From Hofstenia miamia (Eukaryota; Xenacoelomorpha; Acoela), in NCBI GenBank assembly GCA_004352715.1, contig SCFE01000087.1, positions 1,595,310 through 1,659,309 on the forward strand: DNA of 64,000 nt, written 5' to 3'. Below, one piece after another: positions 44,116-54,554 of this stretch. The notes under the pieces were generated by a model. That model ran no database searches and was not told the origin of the DNA. It was given only the letters and a program-made list of their open reading frames with translations. Within the stretch, counting starts at the first letter, position 1. Each line of letters starts with the position of its first letter. The position numbers and the translations under genes are program-made.

Positions 44116-44600
44116 ACACTTTTTCTTTTAATTACAGCAAAGAAATACGTTGCATGTGGAACATTTGCTGATGCTTTGATTGTAATTTGTTCAATGAACG
44201 CACTTCACAATGTCCTCTTTCCTTAGCAAAACAACGGAATGTTTGCCTATATTCTGCAGACGATTCTAGCTTGGCACAGGAAAATTACTTTTTCGGCGTT
44301 TGTTAAGGGGACCGGTTGTAGGACTTCTGAGTGGTCGTTAGACAGTAGCTGTGGTACCAAAAGAATAAGCGTTTGGGCAATACTTCGATGGACATCAAGT
44401 GGTGTATTCGTAGCTCTGCCGTTTTGTTATGCGAAACAAAAGAATTACAGTGTACGTTCCAACGAACAAAAAATATCCTACGCCACAATTTCTTTGATTT
44501 CCTTCCTAAGCCGCACACAGAACAAAGCATGCCTGCCTTATCTACGCATCCCATGTAAATGTTGGAATCCATTACAGCTATTGGACAACTGAATTTTTTT
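44116..44600 (-). pseudogene. piggyBac-like transposase C-terminus (PGBD4-like)
   Basis: Minus-strand reading from about 44595: CPIAVMDSNIYMGCVDKAGM, matching the PIAVKDYNxxMGGVDKADM block with the catalytic Asp kept, then GLGRKSKKLWRRIFF, the conserved RKSKKWWRRIFF helix. After stops the cysteine-rich tail reads KCSTCNVFLC and KKKCFKVYH, as in the C-terminal zinc finger of piggyBac-like proteins. Several stops and shifts break it. The plus-strand frame 44239-44592 is its shadow. This differs from the 42-805 relic in sequence and so is a second piggyBac family. Confidence 0.85.
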
Positions 44601-45019
44601 TCATATATGTATATATATATATCGCTGTGTATATCAAGGACATGCAATTAATCAGGACGTGACAATTCAAAAAGGTAGGAAATCGCTGAAGGTCCATTGG
44701 ATTGCACGTAATTAAAATTAGTTAAAATTGTTGCGTGTACAATGGTAAACAAATGTACAGTTTTCACTATGTCGATCAAACTATAGAAATAAACCATGCA
44801 CTCGTGTATTTGCCTTACCAAAAGAGGAATTTTGTCGAAATGCTTGCATAGATGCCATAACAAATAAGAGATTGTCTTTACCAACAAACATCTATATTTG
44901 TGAGAAACGTTGGCTATTAACTATAGGTTCAAAAGATATGATGTTAGATACCGTACCCCAATGGATTAATTTTTAATTTTCAATTTTCCAAGTTCTTGCT
45001 TTCGCAAACAAATTCGAGA

Positions 45020-46630
45020 GAACGAGGTTATTTCATTTAAATTAGAAACACAAAGAAATAATTTGGTTGACAAAATACAAAGCTTTCGAGATAATGATTG
45101 CATATCAAATTGGGATAGCATTTTAAAACATTTTCCGATTTGGATGAATCGATAATATGGAAAAAAGTAAACGTATCAGCCGTAGATTTACGCAAAACTT
45201 TATTCTGGATGTGCGTAAAAAGTATATATGACCAGATATTACTCTCCGAATTATATAAAGATGATCTCTCTCGTTGCAAACATCTAATGAAACATAGTCG
45301 ATTTTTAGAAATATACAATTTTAGTCAGTTGGCAGAAACCATAAACTTCGGTCTTAATTTTCAAGTAAATGACGGAGTTTTGATAAAAAACATTTGTCTT
45401 TCCCTAGAAACTCTACAACAAGTTGACAATTCAAAGTTGGGGTTTATTAATAATCAGCTAAAATGCTTAGTAGTTCAACTTAAGTATATTCACCATTCCG
45501 ATATTTTGGTAAAATCTATGCAACTTGCAGCAGCTTCTCGTGTGACATACCTCAATTTGAGGGGATTTTTGTCTCAACCAAGTATAAGATCTATTCAAAG
45601 ATATTTTTCAAAAATTTCTGTGAACGGCTAAGTGAATGTCAAAAACAGGTTCTAATTGTAATTGATGAAATTTCTATGAAGCCATACATTAGGCATGTTG
45701 GTGGGCATTTATTTGGAAGGACGCTACATAAACCGTATATTAATGCTAAAACTGCTCTCGCAATCCTGATTCGTTTCTTACATGGGGATCTAAGTTTTGG
45801 CATTATTTCCGTTATACTCTAATAACTGTCAATTTCAATTTGATAAGGTGCGTGAAGTTTTGGACATTTTAAATTCCAAAAGCTGCTCTCGTAATTGCGA
45901 TTTGCACCGACAGCCATCCATGTAGTATGAAGTTTTTTAGATGTTTAATTATTACTAAGGTGAAGATGAACCGTTGATTAAGATAAACCCAGCAAACAAT
46001 CAAAGGATTTTTATGTAGTATGACACAGTTCATTTAATTAAAAGTGTCCGATATAATTGGTATTCTGCTAAGAATGACAAGATTCTATTTTTCTATAAAG
46101 GAGAGAACCATTGTGGTGAATGGAATGTTCTTGTACGGTTGCACATAATGAAAGCAGATTTGGTCTTAAAATCTTCAAAATTAACACATATGTCTGTTTC
46201 CCCTAGTTTAATTCAATTTCAGAGTGTTTCTTATGCCTTGCAGGTGTTCAATGAACATACTTTAGCTTCATTAAAGTGTCACATTCCCAAATGAAGTAGG
46301 GACAATTAAAATTTTATTGAAATTTTCATAGATTGGTGGAAAATAGTTAACGTAAAATCTAGTTCTATGGGGTTCAGAAAAAATGATCTGTGCAAATTTC
46401 CCATTACCAACACATTCAAAACAAACATAAACTTTCTTTATGAATTATTGCCAATGCTCTAACTAGAATTGCCTTTCATCGCAAGCATTCCTTAACACAT
46501 CAAACAGGAACCACTCTAAAGCGGAGTACACCATGTTTAATCTATTTGTCAAATCATTTATTGAATAACCTAAAATGTGATTTTTTCTGTCCTGTGTACT
46601 TTCAAAACGATCTATATTTGCTCAATATAG
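45020..46630 (+). pseudogene. P-element/THAP9-like transposase, broken
   Basis: In order: a charged pre-domain (LVDKIQSFRDNDCISNW); frame 45140-45631 with LETLQQVDNSKLGF and YLNLRGFLSQPSIRSIQRYF, the LRGFLxLPSxRTI block of Tnp_P_element; after a shift QVLIVIDEISMKPYIRHVGG (45645-45705, first catalytic Asp at 45664) and HGDLSFGIISVI; frame 46019-46294 starting YDTVHLIKSVRYNW (second catalytic Asp); IDWWKIVNVKSSSMGF (about 46330-46380); and LTHQTGTTLKRST with VYFQND (about 46490-46610, like LTxxTxxAL and GKFQTD). At least four frame changes. No THAP zinc finger is visible upstream. Catalytic Asp motifs survive, but the gene is dead. Confidence 0.8.
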
Positions 46631-47472
46631 ACACATTGCTGGATCCCATTTTTTATATTTTTTATTATTAGTCATAAAATTGATTCCATTTGCAATCTCT
46701 TAAACAGTTTTGAAATTATTGCTACTAAAAATATTTACAAATTTAAATTTTGTCACCTCTCAATAAATGAAAATAACATGACTTTCATTGACAATTTATG
46801 GTATAATCGCTGTACAAAGGATTTTAACGAAATGATCATTTGCTATTATAAGCTGGATTTTTAGCTTTCAAACATTCACAAATCAACATAGGTGAGAGAA
46901 TTTAGAACTTTGGGAAATTTCAAAAAAATCTTACTGGGGGAAATCTCATATCGCCAAAATCAACGTTGCTTGATTTTATTGTTCTGTCATATTATTTCTA
47001 CTTGAAATGTACAAGAAAGTCTTGCCGCAAATATGTTTCTAAATAATTCAAAATTATGTGCTTTTATTTAGAAATTGGCATACCTGATAGAGCTTTGAAC
47101 ATAATCTGCAATGCTTTTTCAAAGAGATTTGTTACTAAATATGAACATACAAGTTTGCCTGAATTCAAAAAAATTAGCTAAGTTTTGTTTTTCTAAATTT
47201 TGTTTTAAATTTTTCTATTTTATGTTCTACATACTTGAAGCATATTTGTATTATAAAATATAAAAAATAACAGCATTTATCACATTTTATTGTTCTTTTT
47301 TACAGTTTACTTACTAAATATTGTATTTGTAGCCTATTTAGTTTATCAAATCTGAAAAAATACTAGGCCCTACGTACAGTATTTCAATTTCGATTATTAT
47401 AATTTGGGCCTTGAACGATTTTCTACATTTTTGAATTGTCACATCCTGATTAATTAGATGTCCTTGATATAG
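46631..47472. other. Intergenic, nothing recognised
   Basis: AT-rich; may include the decayed 3' part of the P-like element. Confidence 0.45.
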
Positions 47473-47508
<36 letters not shown>

Positions 47509-47518
47509 ATGTGTGTAA
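47473..47518. repeat. (AT)n(GT)n compound microsatellite
   Basis: AT repeats to 47490, then GT repeats with one interruption. Confidence 0.95.
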
Positions 47519-47626
47519 GTCGTGCTGAGAGCGTTTAATACGGGTAAATTTGTGCACTCAGCGCGAATGTGTGTAAGTCGTGCTGAGAGCGTTTAATACG
47601 GGTAAATTTGTGCACTCAGCGCGATT
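47511..47626. repeat. 58-bp tandem repeat, two copies
   Basis: Units start at 47511 and 47569 and share GTGTGTAAGTCGTGCTGAGA through GTGCACTCAGCGCGA. Within each unit CGTGCTGAGAGCG and its approximate inverse GTGCACTCAGCGCG can pair. A looser version (CGCGTTCAGTGCAAATGCC) follows near 47769. Confidence 0.85.
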
Positions 47627-49120
47627 GTCCTTCAGGATTTGGAATTTTGAAGGAACACCCAAAATATAGTTGTATTGGATAAATTGCTCGTTTAGGATAA
47701 TTTATTGAATGTCCGGCTTCATTTAATTCTCGCGTTGCTGAATACATCTTTTATTTTGCAAAATTGGTCGCGTTCAGTGCAAATGCCATGTGATGGGCAA
47801 AATGTTCGCACTAGTTAGTGAATTTTCAAAGAAAGCGAAAGAAAATCATATAGACATTGCTTAGTTTCCGGGAGAGAGCAAATGCAAATGGTCAGTATAG
47901 GTATAGGATAAATATTAAATTTTTTACCGAAGCAAATAATAGAATTACTAAGGATCAGGTGTGTAAAAATATGATATTGCAATATTATGATAGTTTTAAA
48001 TCCCATTATTGATATGGTGAGTATGCTCGCCATTATGAAAAAATAGGGGAAAATATGGTAGATTAACATAACCATTAAATCAAACTTTAAATGATTAGAG
48101 AACATGAGCGAAAAGTTTTATTTTCGAAAAGTTCCCCAACATAGCTCGGATAATGTTGAATAGGTGCTCCACCGTGAATTTGGAACTCACTACCGATCGG
48201 CTGGAACCTGTAATTACTGGCCGGCATGCCGTTTGAAAAATTCCAAAAAGGTAGACAACTTAATCGACCAAAATTAAGCAGAAATGTCTTTTTTTATATG
48301 GTAAGAAGAGAATATTTTGTTTAATTTACAAGATTGATGATTGGTTGGTACTAACTTGTTAAGAAATAAATAATGTTACTATATCAGGATCCATTTAAAA
48401 AATTGATTGATATCAATTTTAATATAGCAAAGATTTTTGGGGCGCGGTCGAATTTAATGGATCATTCTAAGGAATGGCAAATAAATAGAAAAATAATAAA
48501 ATAGAAGACATGCCATAAATAACGCCGTTAGTTGTATCAATTACATAAGCACACGACGTAATAATTACTGTAATCAATTCAATTTTTGCATGAAGACCAA
48601 ATTTCTTACACTCATAAGCAGCGAAAGAAATTATTAAATCAATCTGTGTTGTGTGTGAGCAATATGTGCAATGGCTGATCATATTGTATATTTTGGGTAA
48701 TATTTTACACCCGCAAAATGACATTTTAATACGTTTTTAGGCTTAAAATACACGCTATGGGACTACATTATGGGACTATTATTGTATAATATGGAATCAC
48801 CTTCCATAAATAATGGCCATATTAAAATCTTGTCTATTGCATAATGGTATGGTATGGTATGGCAATTATCGCCCTTAGCCCAATATTGCTTTACTCCGCT
48901 GCCAAGGAATGCGATAAGGTCAATCTTGAACATTCTAAAGAGTATTTTTTTGTTAAAAGTCATGTATTAAAAAATGATCATTTTGAGCACGACGGTAATT
49001 TTGGGTCCAATTGAAAATCATCATTTTCGAGAATGAAAAAACATGTTATATTAAACAAAATTCATTTCAAAACAAAAGTGGTTCAAAATATCTAGAAAAA
49101 AATTATCAACATCTACAAAA
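47627..49120. other. Intergenic, no gene recognised
   Basis: Short minus frames (47815-48105, 48467-48724, 48763-48963) are AT-rich and lack motifs. An ATGGTATGGTATGG run near 48841 resembles the one at about 26000. Confidence 0.45.
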
Positions 49121-49124
49121 CAAT

Positions 49125-49530
49125 TTTTAACCCAAAACTACTCCCCATAAAACTCGAAGTCGAGGTCAGGAAAAAACTTTTTATCCCACTTACATATTGT
49201 TCGTTATGAAAGAAAAAACGCGGGCTCTGAATGCGTACAGAATAGAAAGAATTGGGCATGGAACATAGCCAATCATGCACAGCGTCTTTCACCTCTTCAT
49301 CTGTTGAAAAGTCGTAAGGCTTCGTTTAACGGTCCAAGCAAGTGCAAATCGGAAGGAGCGAGGTTTGAGTGGTAAGGGGGACGTTCCAGAACCTCGAAAC
49401 GGATATCTTGAATAGCTTCCTGGGTTTCTTCCTCCGAAATCATACTTGTGTTGTAGGAAGATGACTCCCTATGACAATAATCCATGGTGCCGGGTTCGAA
49501 TATCTGATTGAAGTATGTCACAGTATCTGT
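49125..49530 (-). pseudogene. mariner transposase C-terminal relic
   Basis: Minus-strand reading: IQDIRFEVLERPPYHSNLAP then SDLHLLGPLNEALR (about 49420-49320), matching mariner WEVLxHPPYSPDLAPSDYHLFGPLKEAL, with the last catalytic Asp (APSD) kept. After a frame change come DFSTDEEVKDAVHDWLCSMP and NSFYSVRIQ, matching the closing helix of the family. Upstream the FQQDNAxPH block is not readable. The terminal repeats of the element are not visible. Confidence 0.8.
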
Positions 49531-50992
49531 CAGTGATCAGCGTTGATCTCCACTCTGGGTAATGCTCAAATGACGAATAGTTAAATTTAAAATAAAAAAG
49601 TGCAAATAGTTTTTTACTTACCATCTTTAGTAAAATGTTAGTAGTAGTCCTGATTTCTCATTCAGCGCTAATTTCCAGTTTCATATCGCCTTCCTAATAC
49701 TTGAAATAAAAGATTTGATTTTAATTTTTGAATTTGTGGACTTTAGCGTAATTGATTTAATGGTTTAAGATAAAACTTATGTTTGTGTACCCTAAACAAA
49801 ATGCAGTGAAACTTACAAATGACAAATTACTAAAGATTTATGAAGTTAGTTATTCTTCAGGTACTAAAATAGTGGTGCTCCTCCAACTATGTTCCCACAA
49901 AAGTTCATAACTCCTTGCCCGAAAAGCATCAAGAATGTTTAATTCGTAAATCTCTGCAAGAGATGTTTGTAAAATATAAGGAAATTTTAATGTTTGAATT
50001 GAATTCAGAGCAAACTTTTAAACGAGCCGAGCTTAAGCACTGCATTAGATATACAACGACTCTTTTTAATCTAAGCAAATTTATAGTTCTGCTGGTTAAC
50101 CTGATCATAGGCGTAGCCAGAGGGCACGAAGGCGCTATATGGCTTCCTCCAAATTTTCAAAGATTAGATTCCGAAGTTGAGCTTTTTCTTTAAAATAGAA
50201 TGAAATTTGTAGAAAATTACATTGTTTGTATTATTCAGTAAACGTGAGATTGACATTTGCCCCTTCCCAAATTTTTTTGGTTACCCCACTGAATCTGATT
50301 ATGCAGATTTTTCCATTCAATATACCTTACTCATAGTTTTATTTTAAAATTTCATTAAATAATAGGAACAACTATGTAAGATATTCTGAGAACCCAATAC
50401 TTTAGAAAAAATATCGAACTAAACCGAGCCTCATTGATAGGTTCTAAGTATCTAGCCGAGTTGAACCGAACCGAACATGTTGAAAATTAAAACGAGCGGA
50501 GTCGAACTTTAAAATGTCGGCTCGTTTCCAAGTCAGAGTCAGAGTAACGTTTTAGAGTTTTGTCATTATCATTTGGTTGACCGGCGTTTGTACATTATCA
50601 AATTCAACGTTGTTAAAATGAGCATGAAGTATTGATTCTCTCTTCCATCTGCACTTCTTCATTTAAAATCTCAGTGACTCACTTTGCCTTGCGTTGATGA
50701 TATTGTTTATAAGTTTGTCAAGATGCAGGATACAATTCTCCTTGCTTTATCCATGCAAAGTTAATAAATACATCTTGTTCGAAATTTTGGGTCACTCGCA
50801 TTATATGCTTAAGAAATCATACGAAAATGTGTTTAATTTCAAATTAGAAAGCAGCTATGAAACAACTCAAACGAATAAAATATTTTAAAATCTAACGAAC
50901 TTGTTTACTAATGAAAATCACAAAATTTTGACTTATTTTTCGCTAATAGATAGTAAAACTTTGCCTGTTTAGCCCATACCAACTAACTGCAG
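49531..50992. other. Non-coding stretch before the NTR-like gene exons
   Basis: No earlier exon of the gene at 50993 could be identified. A small repeat remnant at 50105-50290 is listed separately. Around 50440-50540, CGAGTTGAACCGAACCGAAC and similar words suggest another decayed repeat. Confidence 0.4.
50105..50290. mobile_element. Possible hAT-type MITE remnant
   Basis: ATAGGCGTAGCCAGAGGG at the left and, inverted, CAGTGGGGTAACCAAAAA at the right resemble paired (C)AGxGGCGTAxCCA ends. About 185 bp, non-coding. Confidence 0.35.
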
Positions 50993-51343
50993 ATGCTGCA
51001 TTTCCTTTAACGACGACAACCTGTACTCAAGGGTTTGTGAAATGGGAATTTCCTTTTTATAGAGGAAGTTTCAGCATACGCTTCTCTCCTCAAGATTTAG
51101 TTATATCGAATCCAATAAGTTACGACTATCTCTGCCTTCGGTTCAACTTTAATCACTTTGTGGTCTCTCCACTCAGCAGAAACTGGACACAGCCGTTTAC
51201 GCATTTGTCGAATATAAGGTGCACGATTTTCAAACTATCTGAATTGACGTTAACTTTTAATGTCATTGAACCTCGTCAGTCATCAATGTTAATCCATTAT
51301 GAAATATTTCATAAGAATGAATTAGAAAATTTTATCATACAAG
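50993..51343 (+). CDS. Internal exon of a secreted or cell-surface gene (phase 1-1)
   Basis: A 351-bp exon bounded by a strong acceptor (branch-like CTAAC, then TGCAG, AG at 50991-50992) and a strong donor (CAAG/GTACGT, GT at 51344). Both boundaries are phase 1, the class typical of shuffled extracellular modules. It encodes about 116 residues, including TTTTCTQGFVKWEFPF, RFSPQDLVISNPISYDYLCL and LSELTLTFNVIEPRQ, with three cysteines, one NWT sequon and an alternating beta-type pattern. No domain is firmly recognised; CUB was considered but its cysteine spacing is not met. It joins in frame to the exon at 52228. G+C is higher than in its flanks. The frame continues past the donor to 51471 by chance. 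Confidence 0.55.
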
Positions 51344-52227
51344 GTACGTTTCTTATTCGAAATTCTATAAATTCCTTATTAAATATATTTCATAATTTCA
51401 AGCTTATGTACCGGTTTGTCTTTGTGCAAATTCGGTCATTTTTGGACTTACAATTATTTTGCATTTTGTAGTTATTGACAGTAAATATAAACTTCTGTTT
51501 TAAGAGCATACGCAAGATGCTCTGCCTGAGAGCATCTCAGTTGTGGTCAAGTTGGGTCTAGGGTTTGTCGGACCGTCTAGTTCCATGGAACTAGGACCTG
51601 GGACCAAAAAATGAAGCTATGCGCGGGTCCAATGAGACTATGGGGCCAGAAAATTTCATTGGACGGCACTGGGACCGAATCAAATCATACAAAGGTGACT
51701 GGGATCACGAAAATCCTGGTTCTACAGAACCCTAATTGAGTCACGTAAAAAAGGAAAACGCGAACCCCAAAACTCTCAAGATGCTGTAAAATTTATCTTT
51801 AAGGTACATTTCACCATTTTGTTCTTACAAAAATATTTTGTGACAAATGACAAATTGACACTCCACCATGCGCCCTTCCTCTTCCGTATGCAATTGGATT
51901 TACCTTAGTACATTTGAAATTGAAATCATTGCTAGAATGCATTGTTTCGGTATGATTAAACTTTAATAAATTTGTGTTAACTGACGACTTCCATCGATTT
52001 TTTAAAATGAAATTACTATCGAAACAATTGTTAAGATTTCTTTACTAAAATCTTCTTTCAATTTTTTCATGTATTCTGTATGTATCCAATAAAATATTTT
52101 GTACTTGCATTTACAATGATAATAAATGCATGTATATCCTGTCCAATTCAAGATTATTTAAGTTTCTCATGTCTTTGCATATAGGCCTAGTCAACAGTTA
52201 TTTCGTCTGCATGTCTACAGTTTGCAG
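51344..52227 (+). other. Intron of the NTR-like gene
   Basis: 884 bp, GTACGT to TTTGCAG. Contains a repeat-like patch at about 51500-51740 with GGACC/GGTCC words and the hairpin GATGCTCT, GCCTG, AGAGCATC, possibly a decayed MITE. Confidence 0.5.
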
Positions 52228-52613
52228 ATATAATTAATTTCAAACACTTTTTAAACACTTATTCAATTTGTTTAGAAAATAAAAGGTGTTCACCGGAGAA
52301 TACTATTGACTCGTACTGTAACTCCGATTTTGTAGTTGAGGGTTATTTATTAATTCAAAAGTTAGACATCTCTTCGTCATTGTTATTGAATTCGTCTGCT
52401 GTTCATCGCCAGCCACTTTCTTACTTCTCTAATCATGCACCAACACGTATTTACATGTCTAAAATGCCAGAGAGTAAGGAAGTATTAATTCTTACTGGCT
52501 ACATGGTTTTCGGCCTTCCTTTCATAGAATGTACTTCCTCCAAGTCTAATTTCCACAACGAGGTGCAACGAGCTGATCAAGAAGGAAGCCTTTCTTGCGA
52601 AGTAGACATCTGA
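52228..52613 (+). CDS. Terminal exon with netrin-like (NTR) domain similarity
   Basis: Begins after TACAGTTTGCAG; the split codon G+AT joins exactly to the donor phase at 51343. It encodes 127 residues to TGA. ENKRCSPENTIDSYCNSDFV and VEGYLLIQKL resemble the start of NTR modules (C...xxYCxSDFVxxGxV), as in netrins, sFRPs, TIMP-like proteins and procollagen C-proteinase enhancers. RIYMSKMPESKEVLILTGYM matches the later KGxxYLLMGxV strand of the same fold. Further cysteines are in FIECTSS and LSCEVDI. NTR modules usually close such secreted proteins, and this exon ends the frame. The family call is by eye, and upstream exons are missing. Confidence 0.45.
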
Positions 52614-54554
52614 ATTTGAAGCCTCTGATTCGGTGAAGAAGGTTATATCCTACTTGTTTTAGGTAGCCGAAGAATCAAGTTTGGGCCAAAATATACTGGA
52701 ATGTGTCCATTCACAGGTCGCTTTTCAAAGAGTAGTAAGATCAGTAATCGTTAGAAAATGACTATTTTTGCGTGTAGTGTATTAATTTTGATTAAATGTG
52801 CTAACGAGCATTTTCAAACTAACTTCACTCGCATGGCTGAAAACTATTCGTAAATAATGGATATTGAATTTTCGGATTTGATTTCTTTCGTAGATCTGGC
52901 AACTTATTGCAAGGTCCCCTTTCCTAATAACGCCCCATTATGCAGAAACGTATAATATGCTTAAAGACTATTAAAATAATTTTTATTTTCTTTATTGCAT
53001 TAAGATTATTATCTAAAAATTGTTTATTCATGAATTCAAAAGCATTCCAAAAAGTTGTTTTGCGAAAATTTAGCCTAACAGCCACTATTATATTTTTACT
53101 TTCTGCAATATATATATATATATATGACTAGTGTATATTATGCATCGTTTAGTCAAAATAGGGAATGGAAATTTTTTGACTATGCCATTCCCAATATCAC
53201 TATATCTCCTATGTAAAATTCAGGCAGGGATTAGGATTTTCTTAGAACAGGAGCACATTTCAATCCAGAAGGTCTTTAATTTTGAAATATTGATTTAAAA
53301 TAACTGAAAAATTTATTGTTTAAATAAAATTATTATTATATATATTCTGGTAGCCCCTCAGGATCCCGATCTGTACTAGGCGGAGGTACCTTCTTTGCTA
53401 AAGTGATTCTGCCAAATTTAGTAATTTGCTTACAGGAACTGGATCAGTTGCTTACACATGTAGCGCTAATAAAACCAATGAACATATTGTTTATATAAAT
53501 CAATTTTCTATATGCATCAATAATGTAATTGATAACCAATTTCACATTTTTGGAGAAATTTAAGCTACGAATTTATTGAAAATGAAAATTCATATTTACT
53601 TACTGAAAATTCCACATGTTAACTGTTAGCACATAACGATACCTTATTTTACAAATATTTCAATGAATGGGCCTTTGCGTTTTAATAATTTGTTTATGTT
53701 GGTTGGAAGCTGTGCTGATTTTACCAACTGCAATATTCGGCTGAAAGGTCGTATGTGTAACGTTTTTAGTTTAAGGAATTCCGAATTTTTAATATGCGAA
53801 GAGTAAAAATAAATTTTATTTGAAAACTTTTTATTAGAAATTTTTACAATTTAGCAGGTTTTAGTGTATCTTATTTATTTCTTCTTTAAATAATATTAAA
53901 GTTCCAACAGGTATTAAGACCCATCAGATTTAGAAAAGAATCCGATTTATGGCCCTAACACATTATCTCTGAAATGTTTAATCAGTAGGCCTATAATGAT
54001 CTGAAAATTCTTCCACTAATTAATACACATATGTATCACTATATTAATTGTGTATAGGCCTATATGACATTTGTATATACATGGGTAAATTAATATATAA
54101 CACTGAATGACAGAAAAACGGAAACATCACGAATTCCAATTTTGCAAACATGAATTAAGACTTGACTCTTATCGTAAATCGCGATTTAACAAATTCATGA
54201 ATTTGGATAAATGTTCACCGATGTATCCCAACATTTAGATTAGAAAAGTGGTGATCGTAAATTAATATTTGGAGCTTATAATAATTCTAATGAAAAAACA
54301 AAATGAAAAATTATACATATGAAAAACCTATGACTATATAAAAGCCCTTGACTCTATAGTACAAATTACAATCAACAAATAAGAAGAAGAAAGCTTTTAT
54401 TTGATAGATTCTTGACAATGATACAAATGATAACCTATCAAGTACCTTCATGAAAATATACAAAATGGTACTTACAATATAATTAGGTAGGCGTAGTTTG
54501 TGAACATTTTTTATATTTAATTTGATAAGTGAGGTAATCACAATATTATAAGAT
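52614..54554. other. Intergenic, no gene recognised
   Basis: Includes (TA)n at about 53107-53126. TAGGCCTA palindromes occur near 53995 and 54056. No coding signal. Confidence 0.45.

Noticed and set aside
44239-44592. 117-aa plus-strand frame
   Set aside because: Shadow of the minus-strand piggyBac-like transposase, which carries the family motifs.
47511-47626. CRISPR-like repeat
   Set aside because: Only two direct units with no spacer between them; animal DNA.
50993-51343. CUB domain in the internal exon
   Set aside because: The four-cysteine spacing and aromatic pattern of CUB modules are not met; left as an unassigned extracellular-type exon.
51344-51471. Continuation of the 51037 frame to its stop
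   Set aside because: A perfect GTACGT donor precedes it, and the sequence beyond becomes AT-rich like an intron, while the joined exon at 52228 is in phase.
51480-51740. Coding exon within the intron of the NTR-like gene
   Set aside because: GC-richer, but made of repeated GGACC/GGTCC words with stops in all frames; more like a repeat.
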